From NCBI GenBank assembly GCA_023935145.1, contig CM043698.1:64440001-64504000 (forward strand): DNA of 64,000 bases. Direction: 5' to 3'. A program made the position numbers and the translations under genes. The DNA comes from Bretschneidera sinensis. Taxonomy: Eukaryota; Streptophyta; Magnoliopsida; Brassicales; Akaniaceae. Shown here piece by piece: positions 47,810-58,832 of the stretch. A model generated the notes under the pieces. The model saw only the letters and a program-made list of their open reading frames with translations, did not search any database and was not told the origin of the DNA. Numbering within the stretch: the first letter of the stretch is position 1; the number at the start of each line of letters is the position of its first letter.

Positions 47810-48950
47810 TTAATCATCAATATCTTCAAGCTCTACCTCATTCTCTTCTTCATTCTCTTCACTTTCCCCTTGAGGTGGATCGAAAGATGAACTCAGATAG
47901 GGTGGCATAGTGGGAAAGTGATCCATATGACATCCAGTAGCGGAGGCAATGTGATGGTACGTTTGACCAAAAGAATTGAATACCTCCGCTTGATAATTAG
48001 CTTGCCTAGATAAGAACTGTTCTTGACGATCTAGCCTATTAAACAATAGTTTATGGTGTTCTTCAAAACAATGCTCTAAGTGGTCAAGACGCTCTACAAT
48101 GGTGAAATTTCTAGAGGGAGGCGGGGGAGCAGAAATTATGGCTCCCTCTTCCGGATTTGGTAGCTTTGAGGTTTTAATTAGATTGAACATGTAATCATCG
48201 ATGGGTTTCTTGGGTGGTTGGTGCTCTTCGAGACTACTGTAAGGGACATTAGCTTGGATGCATAGTTGGGTAAGCAAAGAAGGAAAGTATAATCCAAGCT
48301 TATGTCGCACAGTGTGTAAGATAGAATCGAATATTATTTCACCCACATTTATAGTCATACCCATCAAAATGGCATATATCAAAACAGCTCTACAGTCAGG
48401 TCACTATAATGTAAAGCAAGCATCATCCTTTGACACATAAAATATTGCCAAGCTCGAGCATTGACATTCAAAGATGCGCTGGGTAAGGTTTTAGGGGTAT
48501 CACCCGTCATTTTCTAGGTTGTGCCCAAAATATAGAGAGTGTTGCAAATCTCATCATAATCAATATTAGATGCATATGCAAGATACTCACTATGTTCTAT
48601 GTCGGGTAACCCATAAAACTTATTAATGGAAGAGCAACTAAAAGAGACTATTTTACCTCTAACTAAGACTTTACCATTCCTATGTTCGTCGGCATTGGCA
48701 TAGAATTCGCAAACTATGTTTGGTAGAGAATTAGATGGTTGTCTTGAAAAATTGCCCCAATTTCTATCAAGAACCATTCTAAATAAGGATGGGTTTCCCT
48801 TCTCAGTGATATTGAATCCTCGCTCGGGAATGATTTTTCCTAGCACTTAACAAGCTATTATATCTCTCACTAGCCTCAAAGCTCACAAATTTTGACTCAT
48901 CATACTCTTGTTTTTGTTTCCCCCTAGACCTCTTGAATTTTGGTGCCATG
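47810..48950 (-). pseudogene. Gypsy F third ORF (plant transposon protein, Transposase_32-like)
   Basis: ATG at 48950 gives MAPKFKRSRGKQKQEYDESK, then SERYNSLLSAR. A one-base shift in an A-run (near 48835) leads to IIPERGFNI, LPNIVCEFYANA and SINKFYGLPDIEH. After a stop (48514-48516) it reads NARAWQYFMCQRM, and after a second shift RAVLIYAILMGMTINVGEII and FPSLLTQLCIQANV. This matches the putative plant transposon protein domain found downstream of pol in Athila-type elements. The C-terminus is very acidic (ENEEENEVELEDIDD). The protein's role is unknown; some call this position env-like. I see no membrane segment. Confidence 0.75.
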
Positions 48951-49890
48951 AAAGTCAAATATATAGAACAATAGATGTAGAGGAAAATTTAACCACCAAA
49001 GAACACAAGTGAACCATCAAGGGAAGAAATCAGACTTACTTGAGGTCCAAAATGGGAGAAAGGAAAGACTAACCACCACCTTGAAGTTTTGCTTGATGAA
49101 CACCAAAAGCTTTCTTAGAACCCAGTTGAGTGGAGGAATTTCCAATAGAAATTGCAAGATTAGAGCAAATTTCTATAAGAAATGAAGGTGAAATGAAGAA
49201 ATTTAGAGTAAAAGTGAGGAGGGAGGCTAGGGTATGGAGAGGGAAAGGGAGAAAATAGAGAAAAGCTGCTAAAATTGTGAGTGTGAACTGAAGAGAGGAA
49301 GTGCAGAAAGTAGGGTTTTTGATTAAAAAGGGTTTAGGCTTGGGCTTTAAGGTGCGACGTAGGCTGGGTGAGGCGTGCCGTGGGCTGGGCCAGTGTGCGT
49401 GCGCACATTGTGCGGCACGGCGTGGGCTTGGCGAGGTGCACCTTGACCTGGGCCTTGTTGGGCTAGTGTGCATGCGCACACTGTGTGGCGCGGCGTGGGC
49501 CTGACGAGGCGCACCTTGACTTAGGCCTTGCTGGGCAAAAAAAAATGCTGTTTGCTTGCCAAAAATAAAAATAAAAATGGAATTAGCCAAATAAAAAAAT
49601 AAAATAAAATAATCTTAAATTAATTGAAACTAAAAAAATAAAATTTAAGATAAACTCACAAAATAAAAAAATAAAAAAAATAAAAGGAAAAAAAACGTAC
49701 CTTGGTTGTGTGATCAAGTTTAAGGTAAATAGACCGGATCCATAAGTGGAATGTCTTCCACCTCCGGATCTTGCCTATTGATTAAGATCTTAAGGCACTG
49801 ACTGTTCACTTTAAAAATCTGACCGTCCCTAGTGTCCTCAATTTCCACTGCTCCATTTTCGAAAACATTTTTTACTATGAAAGGACTAGT
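48951..49890 (-). other. Gypsy F spacer between pol and third ORF
   Basis: Non-coding A-rich DNA with a GC-rich tract at 49340-49525 of repeated ggcgaggtgcaccttgacc / gtgcgcacattgtg words, like those in the LTR. A 173-codon open frame over it (49069-49590) is His/Pro/Arg-rich low-complexity and probably not a gene. Confidence 0.6.
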
Positions 49891-50820
49891 CTACCTTGAC
49901 CGAAGTTTTCCAGGATGCTTATGGAGCCTAGAGTCGTATAAGAACACCCGATCATTGGGTTTAAATGTTTTTCTCAAAATATTTTTATCATGGAATACTT
50001 TCATCTTAGCCTTATAGATTCTAGAATTCTCATAAGCATCGTTTCTTAATTCCTCTAACTCGGTCAACTGGTATTTCCTAAGCTTACCTGCTTCTCCTAG
50101 GTCAAGATTAAAAGACTTGATGGCCCAATAAGCTTGGTGGTCGAGCTCTATAGGTAAGTGACAGGGCTTTCCAAAAACAAGCCGGTAAGGTGACATACCT
50201 AAGGGGGTTTTAAAGGCTGTACGGTAGGCCCAAAGCGCATCAACTAGTCTCAAAGACCAATCCTTGCGATCCGGGTTAACCATTTTTTCTAAAATTTGTT
50301 TAATTTCCCTATTGGCAAGCTCTACTTATCCACTAGTCTGAGAGTGATAGGCAATAGAAATTTTATGCAATACCCCATATTTTTTCATCAAAGCTTCAAA
50401 AGAACGGTTGTAAAAGTGTGTACCTCGATCACTAATTATAGCACGTGGTGTACCAAATTGAGATAACACATTTTCTTTAAGAAATTTAATTACCGTTCGA
50501 TTATCATTGCTTCGGCAAGCTGCTGCCTCTACCCACTTAGATACATAATCTATTGCCACGATGATATATTGGTATCCGAAGGAAGGAGGAAAGGGTCCCA
50601 TAAAATCGATGCCCAACCAATCAAAGATTTCAATCACTAAAATAGGGTTTAAGGGCATCATATTTTGTCTAGACATAGCTCTTAAATTTTGATACCTTTC
50701 ACATGAATGACAATAGATGTTTGCATCTTTAAACAAGGTAGGCCAATAAAATCTACACTGTAAAATTTTTGCAGTGGTTTTTTTCATTGAAAGTGGCCTA
50801 CACAAGCTTGGGTATGACAA
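49891..50820 (-). pseudogene. Gypsy F integrase
   Basis: After a frameshift near 50800 it gives KKTTAKILQCRFYWPTLFKD and CHSCERYQ (zinc Cys pair), GIDFMGPFP (first Asp), SKWVEA, GTPRAIISDRGTHF (second Asp) and SIAYHSQTSG, with a TAA at 50323-50325 where Gln is expected. It then reads [12 protein letters not shown] (Glu), [19 protein letters not shown] and GKPCHLPIE, and ends WHDK-like [11 protein letters not shown] and [17 protein letters not shown]. All catalytic acids are present. Two lesions separate it from function. Confidence 0.92.
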
Positions 50821-51794
50821 AATTCTAAGACGCTAGCAATCTCTTCATTAGGGATGCAACACCTTAAAATTTGGTCAGGGCAGTACTTGAAAAGATAGGG
50901 GTCATCCCAATAAAAATTATGTACCTCATATAAAAATTTCCTTTTGTCTTGAGCACTCCAATCCATAAGTATCTCACCTATAGCCAAATAATTCACTATG
51001 TGAGCGAACCATGGTAGAGAAATGATGGACAGTAATTGCTCATCGGGAAAGTCATCCTTGATTGGTATGTCATCACAAGTGTCCTCAAAAGTGAGTCGTG
51101 ATAGATGGTCAGCTACTACATTTTTCACTCCTTTCTTGTCCTTGATGGTGATGTCAAATTCTTGCAAGAGAAGGATCCATCGGATTAGTTGTGCCTTAGC
51201 ATCCTTATTTGTAAGAAGATACTTGAGGGCTGCATGATCTGTGAAAATAAGGATAAGAGAACCAATCAAATAAGCATGAAATTTATCTAAAGCAAATACT
51301 ACGGCTAGTAATTCTTTTTCAGTTGTAGAGTAATTCATTTGAGCACTATTTAGAGTTTTACTAGCATAGTAAATGACAAAAGGTTTTTCTTCCCTTCGCT
51401 GTCCAAGAATAGCACCTACAGCGTAGTCACTAGCATCACACATAATTTCAAAAGGTAAAGTCCAATCCGGTGACTGCATTATAGGTGCCGAAGTAAGCTT
51501 GCTAATTAGCATTTGGAAGGCCTCTTGACAAGCTTGTGTCCATTCAAAGGGAATGTCTTTTACGAGGAGGGAACATAGAGGTCTAGATATGTTTGAGAAA
51601 TTTTGTATGAATCTCCTATAAAAACCAGCATGACCAAGGAAAGATCTCACATCCTTTATTGTCTTAGGGGTAGGTAATTTAGAGATTAATTCAATTTTTG
51701 ATTGATCAACCTTTATTCCTTTAGAAGAGACAATATGCCTTAGGATAATACTGGATGGTACTATGAAATGGCATTTTTCCCAATTTAAAACCAA
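50784..51794 (-). pseudogene. Gypsy F RT thumb and RNase H
   Basis: Open frame continuing after a TAG near 51816 in the RT palm. It begins LVLNWEKCHFIV, KLPTPKTIKDVRSFLGHAGF and YRRFIQNFS. RNase H follows with FEIMCDASDYAVGAILGQR, YSTTEKELLAVVFALDKF and FTDHAALKYL, then LLLQEFDITIKDKKG and VADHLSRL. This is complete for the domain. Without the single stop it would be part of one polyprotein with 51816-53474. Confidence 0.92.
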
Positions 51795-51815
51795 TTCTTT
51801 CTCCTCACAGCGAAT

Positions 51816-53474
51816 CTATACTCTCTCTAAATTTATTAAGCATGCATCGAATGAAGATCCAAAAACAGTTAGGTCATCCATAAAAACTTCCATGAAATTT
51901 TCAACCATGTCACTAAAGATACTCATCATACAACGTTCAAAAGTAGCAGGAGCATTATACAATCCAAACAGCATTCTACAAAAAGCATAGGTGCCAAAAG
52001 GACAAGTGAAAGTGGTCTTTTCTTGGTCTTCTAATGCAATTGCGATTTGATAATAACCGGAATAACCACATAAAAAACAGTAGAAGGGATGACCAGCAAC
52101 ACGCTCAAGAATTTGATCAATGAAGGGGAGTGGGAAGTGGTCTTTCCGGGTGGTACCATTTAATTTTCTATAATCAATGCACATACGCCACCTGGTCACA
52201 AGTTTGGTAGGGACTAGTTCTCCTAGGTCATTCTTCACCACCGTGACTTCGGACTTTTTAGGGACTACTTGTGTAGGGCTGACCCACTTACTATTAGCTA
52301 TGGGATATATAATACCAGCATCTAATAGTTTCAGCACTTCATTTTTCACTACTTCTTTCATAGTGGGGTTTAGCCTACGTTGAGGGTCTTTACGAGGACT
52401 AGCTTCTTCATCTAAATTTATTTTATGAGAGCAGATTAGGGGACTAATTCCCTTCAAATCAGCCATGCTCCATCCTAAAGCTGATTTATGTGCATTTAAA
52501 TTTTGAATTAATTTCTTACCTTGGGTCTCAGATAAGTTAGGAGAAATTATAACAGGAAAAGTATCACCTGGACCGAGAAAAGCATGCTTTAATCCCTTTG
52601 GTAGTGGGTTTAATTCGACCTTAGGTCCTTCCACATTTGAGGGGACTAGTGTCTGGCTTCTTTCGGGCAACTCCTTAAACCTTGGTTGCCATGCCCGCTT
52701 GCTATAATCCTGAAGATTGTCAAAAACAGCACAAACATCAATTATATTCGTTTTATCATTAGATAAATCTATTTCAGAACTAACAAGAAATTTTTTAAGA
52801 GGATCATAATCATGAGTTAAAGAGACTCCCTCATTGATGAGTGACTCAATCATGTAAAGCTGGTGGTTTTCGTCCTCATCTTCGGGCTGCTTTGCAACAT
52901 CAAAAATATTTACTTCAAGGGTCATTTTGCCAAAGGACAGTTTCATGAGTCCATTCCTACAATTTATTAGAGTATTCGCAGTAGCAAGGAAAGGTCTACC
53001 CAAAATTAAAGGGATTTTTGAATTAGTGTTAACAGCAGAAGTGGTATCAAGAATTAAGAAATCAACATGATAGTAAAATTTATCAATTTGAATCAAAACA
53101 TCATCTACCACACCCCGGGGTACTTTGATTGAATGATCAGCTAATTGTAACACCATGCCAGTTGGTTTGATTTCTCCTAAACCTAACTGTAAATAAATGG
53201 AAAATGACATCAGGTTGACACTAGCTCCTAAATCTAGTAAGGCTTGTCCAACCTCATGATTTCCAATGCTACAAGCAATGGTTGGACAGCCCAGGTCTTT
53301 ATATTTTGGGGGAATTCTTTCCTCAATTAAAGCATTAACTTGCTCAGTTAGGAATGTTGTTTTCTTGACATGGTGCTTCCTCTTGATTGTGCATAAATCC
53401 TTGAGAACTTTTGCATAGGTGGGAACTTGTTTAATCACATGCAAGAGTGGAAGATTTAGTTTCACTTGCCTCAA
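51816..53474 (-). pseudogene. Gypsy F protease and reverse transcriptase
   Basis: 552-codon open frame. The Gag/protease linker KQVPTYAKVLKDLC is followed by the protease active site ALLDLGASVNLM (DLGA at about 53222-53236, the Athila form of DSGA) and the flap-like ILGRPFLATANTLI. The pre-RT linker VELNPLPKGLKHAFLGPGD then leads to RT with SKWVSPTQVVPKK, WRMCIDYRKLN, FPLPFIDQILERV and GYYQIAI, and the catalytic FMDDLTVF at 51873-51884. Ends at a TAG after NLERV. The pre-RT linker is the region that the TR elements have fused to gag. Confidence 0.93.
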
Positions 53475-53780
53475 ATTCTCTAGGATTTCATTATTTATTT
53501 TCAGATTTTTCTTGTTTGATTTTAAGGCTTGAGGGAATGGTGCCTTAATAGGACTTTTGGTTACTTTAGGGTCCTTAGGCTGTTCGGTTTCACTACTAGC
53601 TTGCCTCTTTTTCTCATCCTAGGATTTATTCATTGGTGGGATGTGTAGTGACTTACCACTTCGAGTCACAATGACATTTACATCTTTCAAATTTTCTTGT
53701 GCCATATGTTGATGGTGAGGATTGGACTGAGCTTGGGAAAGGAACTTACCTCGCTCAATTTGTGTTCTACCACTTAAACT
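53475..53780 (-). pseudogene. Gypsy F gag C-terminus, truncated
   Basis: Reads IERGKFLSQAQSNPHHQHMA, QENLKDVNVIVTRSGKSL and HIPPMNKS, then a stop and QPKDPKVTK, leading to the protease ORF. This is the usual Gag-protease junction of Athila-type elements. It loses similarity at about 53780, so capsid, leader and 5' LTR are absent. Confidence 0.78.
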
Positions 53781-55620
53781 TTAATTTGTTGGTGCATAAT
53801 TTTTCTTGTTGGAGTTACTGTGATTTGTCAAGATTGTACCATTCCTATGTTACTTGTAAAAAAAAGGATTTTTGCTATATTACAAATGACAGGACTTATG
53901 GTTTCCTGAATTGTTATTTAATAAATACAGTGTTGGCCCTGATGCTCTTACTTTCAGAAATTTTGTCAGTGAGCTTCACTATTTAACATCTAGGAATTTC
54001 TTTGCCTGCTATAGTTTCAGCGACAGGATTCTTGGAGGATTTGTCTCTCAGACTATTTGCACAGACCAGTTTGTCCCATACCACATAGAAGTAATGCTTT
54101 TAGGTGCCATTCTTTTACAGTGGCAGGCAAAGCATTTGACCTTCCGGGTGTGAAAGCTGCTTCCATGGCATTGACAAGGTTAATTTTCTTATGTCCATTA
54201 ACTCACTGCTTAACTGTAAAATTGTGTTAGTTTTGACCATTTTTTCCTTTATTATTTGTTGCAACCTTTTTAGTTATTCGTTTTTGTGAAAACAAAATTC
54301 AATGCTTAGATTCAATCAGAATGGGATAATGTGATAGGGTCTATCATCGTATCATCTGTGTGCTACCATGTTTGTTTATATGGTGAAGAATGTCTATGAT
54401 GGAATTTTAACTACTGGAATTAGCTTCCTTGAAGACAAAATAGGTCAACTGGCTGGCCCAAAATAATTAGGTCAAAGGATTTGCTATGTTGGGTTGAACA
54501 TGATCATGCATGCACTAATTCTCTCATGATTTTCCATGGCTGTAGGTATATTATTGTATTGATGTTGCTAGTGTGTTTATAGCTAATGATGGTTGGTGCT
54601 AATGCTAGTTAGGGTTAAGATTGTTTCCGAAGTAGATAACTTTCATAGTGAGTTCATGCATGCCTCCAAGAGAATATTATGAAGTGAATCTTTTAAAGGA
54701 GTTTCGGGTGTAACTGGAAGAATCAGTCCACGTAGTATCTCTTGGTTTAAAACATCTTCTGTGTACTCACTGGAATGAGGCTTTTGGTAGAAAGATAGCT
54801 TTGGAGGAAGGAATGATCATAGCTCGTAGGATTTCAAATCTCACATGTTAGAGAAATGATAATTATTGAATCATTTAAGTCTCTAAAAGGATCCACAGTT
54901 ATTGTGTAAAGACTATCGAAGTTTCTCCAAGAAAGAATGAACAAAGTTTGATAGGTTTGATTAGACTATTAAGCAAAGTGGATATTACTTATTGGTTTAT
55001 GTAACGAAGATTATGATTTGAAAGGATTAATTAATTTCCTCAAAGACAAATTGATTAGAGGCAGGTAAGTGTCATATTTTTTTTTTTTTCATTTTTTGAA
55101 ACAAATTCAAAGTAAACCTATTGAGCCTATGGGCTACAGAATGGGAGGTAGTCATCTTGCCTTCCTTATCCCTTCCATCCCTAATGTGAGTGGGGTTTTG
55201 ATCCTCAGTTTCTTGTGCGATAACAAGTGACTCCACCAACTAAGCTAGTTGACTCCCACATATAAGTGTTATCTAATGCAAGAATTCTGTGTTGTGGAAA
55301 AATATGTTCAAGTGTATACTGATGCTTAGAGTTTAGGAGGAACAGTCATGTTTCCTGAGAAAATTGGCGGCAGAATAAAATGGTCCTGCTGGAAATTGGG
55401 TATTATTTCATGAATGACCGAAATGTAGATTGATATTGAAGTGCCACAAAAAACGTTATAAAATGTTAATCGATTAAAGCATATGATAATCTGTAGTATT
55501 AGGACATTTTTGTAAAACATCAAAAGCCTTGGGGGAATGGTAAAGGGGGATCTTAATTGAACTTTACATGGGCAGTAAACTAGGGGCTCATTTGGTTCGC
55601 GGATAGGATTATCATGGGAT
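53781..55620. other. Unassigned segment between Gypsy F and TR-B 3' part
   Basis: Unrelated to either neighbour. Two short stretches look exon-like: about 53930-53985 (GPDALTFRNFV, between an ..acag and a ..gtcag/tgag) and 54121-54176 (GKAFDLPGVKAASMALT, after ttttacag and before gttaat). I do not recognise the gene. A SINE lies at 55076-55262. 55580-55620 (ggggctcatttggttcgcgg...) resembles one end of a PIF/Harbinger MITE, truncated at the junction. Confidence 0.45.
55076..55262 (-). mobile_element. tRNA-derived SINE
   Basis: On the minus strand it begins gtgggagtcaactagcttag, with a pol III box A (tagcttagttgg, 55236-55247) and a box B-like gaggatcaaaacccc (55192-55206) about 30 bases on, and ends in a poly(A) tail (plus-strand T-run 55076-55090). 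It is flanked by a 10-bp duplication, taagtgtcat (55066-55075) and taagtgttat (55263-55272), with one mismatch. Spacing, tail and duplication together identify a SINE. Confidence 0.85.
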
Positions 55621-55626
55621 AGGTTC

Positions 55627-56193
55627 ATGATTGAGCAACGACAAACCACTACAAAACATGAGCAAGCCATTCAAAGACTCGAGGAACAAATGGGGCAATT
55701 GGCTAAGGAGCTAAGTGAAAGAAAGTTGGGTGAACTTCCAGTCCAACCACTACCTACTCCAAGAGGACATCAGCAACTAAATGCCGTGACAACTCTAACA
55801 AATGGTAAGATCATCGAAACTGATGAGCCTACACAAGCATCCACATCCAAAGTAAGTGAGATGGAGAAGGTTGAAATCAAAAGATATAATGTATTAAAAT
55901 TACCCCCAGATAATATAAAATGTTTTAATATATGCATGATGCAAAGTGTTATTGAGGAAGCTTTTCAGGTCCATCACGTTGATCCAGTAGAGCCTTTTCC
56001 AAAGCCTCCAAGTAAGTACACCGATCCATTTGAAATTCTTGGGCCTACTAATACTATTCTTCCCCCTTTTATTGTACAGGCACCTAACTTGGAATTCAAG
56101 CAGTTGCCCGAGCACTTATCTTATGCTTATATGGGAGAGAATAAGACACTTCCTATGCTAGCTGCTGCCACTCTTAGTTTTGGGGAAAAATAA
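55627..56193 (+). pseudogene. TR-B gag-like ORF, 3' part
   Basis: Open for 188 codons: TTTKHEQAIQRLEEQMGQLA (coiled-coil-like), a Thr/Pro/Gln linker, KYTDPFEILGPTNT, and NLEFKQLPEHLSYAYMGENK ending in FGEK and a stop. The end resembles the linker before RT in Athila/Tat pol, directly followed by a stop where RT would start. The apparent ATG at 55627 is created by the junction; the true ORF start is at 41039 on the other strand. Confidence 0.82.
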
Positions 56194-57516
56194 AGTTTGG
56201 TCCGGCTGAAGACGTTAAACTTAGCTCTCATGGGAGGCACCCCATAGCTTATCCTTTTATTTTTATTATTTTACATATTTATTGTTATTTATTTATTTTT
56301 ATTACTTCTTGTTTTCCCGTATTACGTTAGTTTTTCTTTTTTAGGGACAATGTGTGCATCTGTTCAAGTTTGGGGGTACACTATGAGCCATGCCGACCTA
56401 GCTAGTTCTCCATCTCCTAGGTCAGCTCTTTCCTTGTTATTCACACATTGGGAACAATGTGTAATTTAAGTTTGGGGGTATGGAAGACACATTCACACAC
56501 ACCTTGTCCCAGTTTTTTTTTTTGTTTTGTTGTTTTTCATAGATAAATACATGTTCATTCCGTTCCAAAATTTTTGGGTGTTCTAAACAAACAATATGAT
56601 TTGACTTCATAAGTGAGCTTAACACCTTGAACATATGGGCCAATAATTAAGTTTTGAACCATAATCACTTTCTTTTAGGCATTTAAGGATTCACAAGTTC
56701 GACTTAAACTAAACATGAGCACATTAGCACATAGTTGTGTGGGGTATGACATGTAATTTTGATTTGTATGTTTCTTTTGCTTGACTGTGAACTAGATGAC
56801 CTATTAGATTACCGCGGTGGCATAAGAAAGTAGAAAAAGTTCGTTATTGCTCAAAAAGAAAAAAAATGCTCCTAAAGATCATTAAAAAGAACTTTCCATT
56901 GAGTAACTGGCCCTCTTGCCTCAGTAAGCAGTGAGTGTCACGTCAAAAGGTAGAATATTCTTATCAGTAGCATTAAGACCAGTTAGTTTCGTAGCCTTTT
57001 TTACTCGAGTTAGTAAGCCCTTAGGGGTGTTTCTACACCTAATGCCCTAAAACCATCTGGTTTGGAAGTCATTGGCTAAACACTCGTTACACGAGTCAAA
57101 TAGAAAGCTTAAGGGAACTAACTTGGCAAAAATCTCACAAATAAAATAAAAGAAGAAAATCTATGCCATCTTTTTTGATTCTAATAGGAAATTTGGTGAA
57201 TCTTGAGTCATCGAAACACTACACATTAGAATTATTTGGAAACCCAATCTTTTATGTGCTAGTCCACCACACACTCAGTCAAACTTGCGATGTCTTAACC
57301 TGCCTCATAAAACTGATTTGCGTTCAAAACTCATATTCATTGCAAAGATGTGTTTATACTTGTTAAGCTTGCTCATGAATGCGCATCATAGTTTTGTGTG
57401 AAACTTAAACTTTTGTTGGACACCATGAGCATTGAATTTATCTTTGTGTCTTTGTTTTTCATTTAGTTTTTGGTTTTGTATTTCTAAGGGACTAGCAATA
57501 TGTAAGTTTGGGGGTG
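56194..57516 (+). other. TR-B spacer with PPT-like motifs
   Basis: Holds the tgggaggcacccc segment (56208-56243), PPT-like aagtttgggggt near 56367 and 56469, one copy of the block that is duplicated in TR-A (56975-57150), and the true PPT aagtttgggggtg ending at 57516. No ORF. Confidence 0.75.
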
Positions 57517-58832
57517 TGATAAGAGCTTAAATATTCATATTTAAGCCCCTTAATTTACATTTGTTAAGTTCTTTATCTATATGTTTTAGTCTATTTTACT
57601 TCACTTTTGTGTTTTACACGTTTTTATAGGGTCTTGGAGAAAAAGAAGCATTTTTGGCACTTAAAGGAAGAAATCTGGAAATCCTGGAGCAGCTGCTAGC
57701 TAGATTGCGATCGACCGCACTCCTCTATGCGATCGAGCGCAAAATTGCGATCGTGCGCACCACATATACGATTGAGCGCACATGTATGGGCATGAACAGT
57801 AAGCTGCAGAACCTTATTTTGGAAATAACACTATTTTGGAAATAACTTTATTTTGGAAATAAAGAAGTTTTGTGTTTTAGGAAAGTTTAAGAACTCATGA
57901 GCCTTCTAGGACTACTCAAGCCCTATAAATACACCTATAAAGCACACACAAATAATCACTTCTTAGATCCCTTCTTTTATCTTTTGCTTTTAGCTTGGAG
58001 AAAGAAACTATGGAGGAGAATTGACGACTCTTCTCTCGGGTTTCTTCTTTCCTTTATTTTTATTATGTATACTTAACTTTTAGTAAAGGCTTGGTTGAAG
58101 CCCTAATTATGTTTACTCAATAAATTTAGTATTGGCGCCTTTGCGATATTTATGTTGTGTTGCTTAACTTGATTAATACCTGTTTTTATTTAAATTCCTC
58201 ATATGTATATGTTTGATCAATATGTGCATGTGGTATGGACTTGTTAGTTAGATCAATTTAGATGACCAAGTCCTGGGTCTGACATTAGTAACAAAAGATA
58301 TCCACACCGGATTCTTGGGTTAATCAACATGGAAAACCGGGAGTAGATACCATGCCCTAGGTCCCGTGTGGTTGTCAATTTCTACAGATCCTATGCTCTC
58401 TTAAGGAACAACTCAGCATACACCATGTTGAATCCCTTGAGAGAGAAAAGAGTTAGAGTAGATACCATGCCTAACTCGTTGCTAAGGGAGATCAATAGCT
58501 TAAGGAGTAGATACCATGCCCTTAGGTTAACAAACATTAGGTATTCATGACATGAGTAAAGCATTGGCATACTGTTTTGTTGTGGTAGCATAATTAGTGG
58601 TGGATAGCAAGTCCCTACGCCTTTATCTTTATTATTTTATCTTTATCATAATCAACTCTTTTATTATTTCTATCTTTTTTACATTGCGAATATAATTCTA
58701 AAAAGAAATTCACCAATCCCTGTGGAGATGATTTTGCTTTCGCACACTATACTACTAAGTTGACCTTGTGCACTTGCAAGTAAAACAAGTGCGATTATTT
58801 ACTCATTAATTTAGGTAGATAATCGTCCAACA
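57517..58832 (+). repeat. TR-B 3' LTR
   Basis: 1316 bp, TGATAAGAGC...CGTCCAACA. GC-rich cluster of four units at 57706-57780; TATA box about 57923-57930. Several differences from the 5' LTR in the GC-rich cluster are changes at CpG. Confidence 0.93.

Larger units (their letters stand above)
44569..53780 (-). mobile_element. Gypsy F, Athila-like retrotransposon, 5'-truncated
   Basis: On the minus strand: gag C-terminus (~53780-53475), protease-RT-RNase H-integrase (53474-49891), an extra ORF (48950-47810), PPT and 3' LTR (44569-46137). The left flank ttggg (44564-44568) would be the target duplication in Copia B RT; the matching right copy and the 5' LTR are missing, removed by a rearrangement near 53780. 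The DLGAS protease, RT wording and an ORF after pol fit the Athila lineage. Only a handful of stops and shifts break pol, so it is younger than Gypsy C or H. Confidence 0.9.
55621..58832 (+). mobile_element. TR-B, 3' part
   Basis: Second half of the TR element whose 5' half lies inverted at 39972-42688. It holds the end of the gag-like ORF, a spacer with PPT-like motifs, and the 3' LTR (57517-58832). Compared with TR-A, about 60 bp at the split point is missing. The right flank cacta is the reverse complement of the flank next to the 5' LTR. Confidence 0.92.

Noticed and set aside
49069..49590. 173-codon minus-strand frame rich in His, Pro and Arg
   Set aside because: It follows a GC-rich repeated tract and low-complexity DNA; no family resemblance.
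53699..53986. 95-codon plus-strand frame starting MPYVDGEDWTELGKG
   Set aside because: Its first third is the complement of Gypsy F gag (GKFLSQAQSNPHHQHMAQ on the minus strand), so it is a shadow frame.
39972..58832. Two independent TR insertions in opposite orientation
   Set aside because: Reverse-complementary TSDs, complementary halves of one gag ORF and the Copia B frame resuming in phase all point to one insertion split by inversion.
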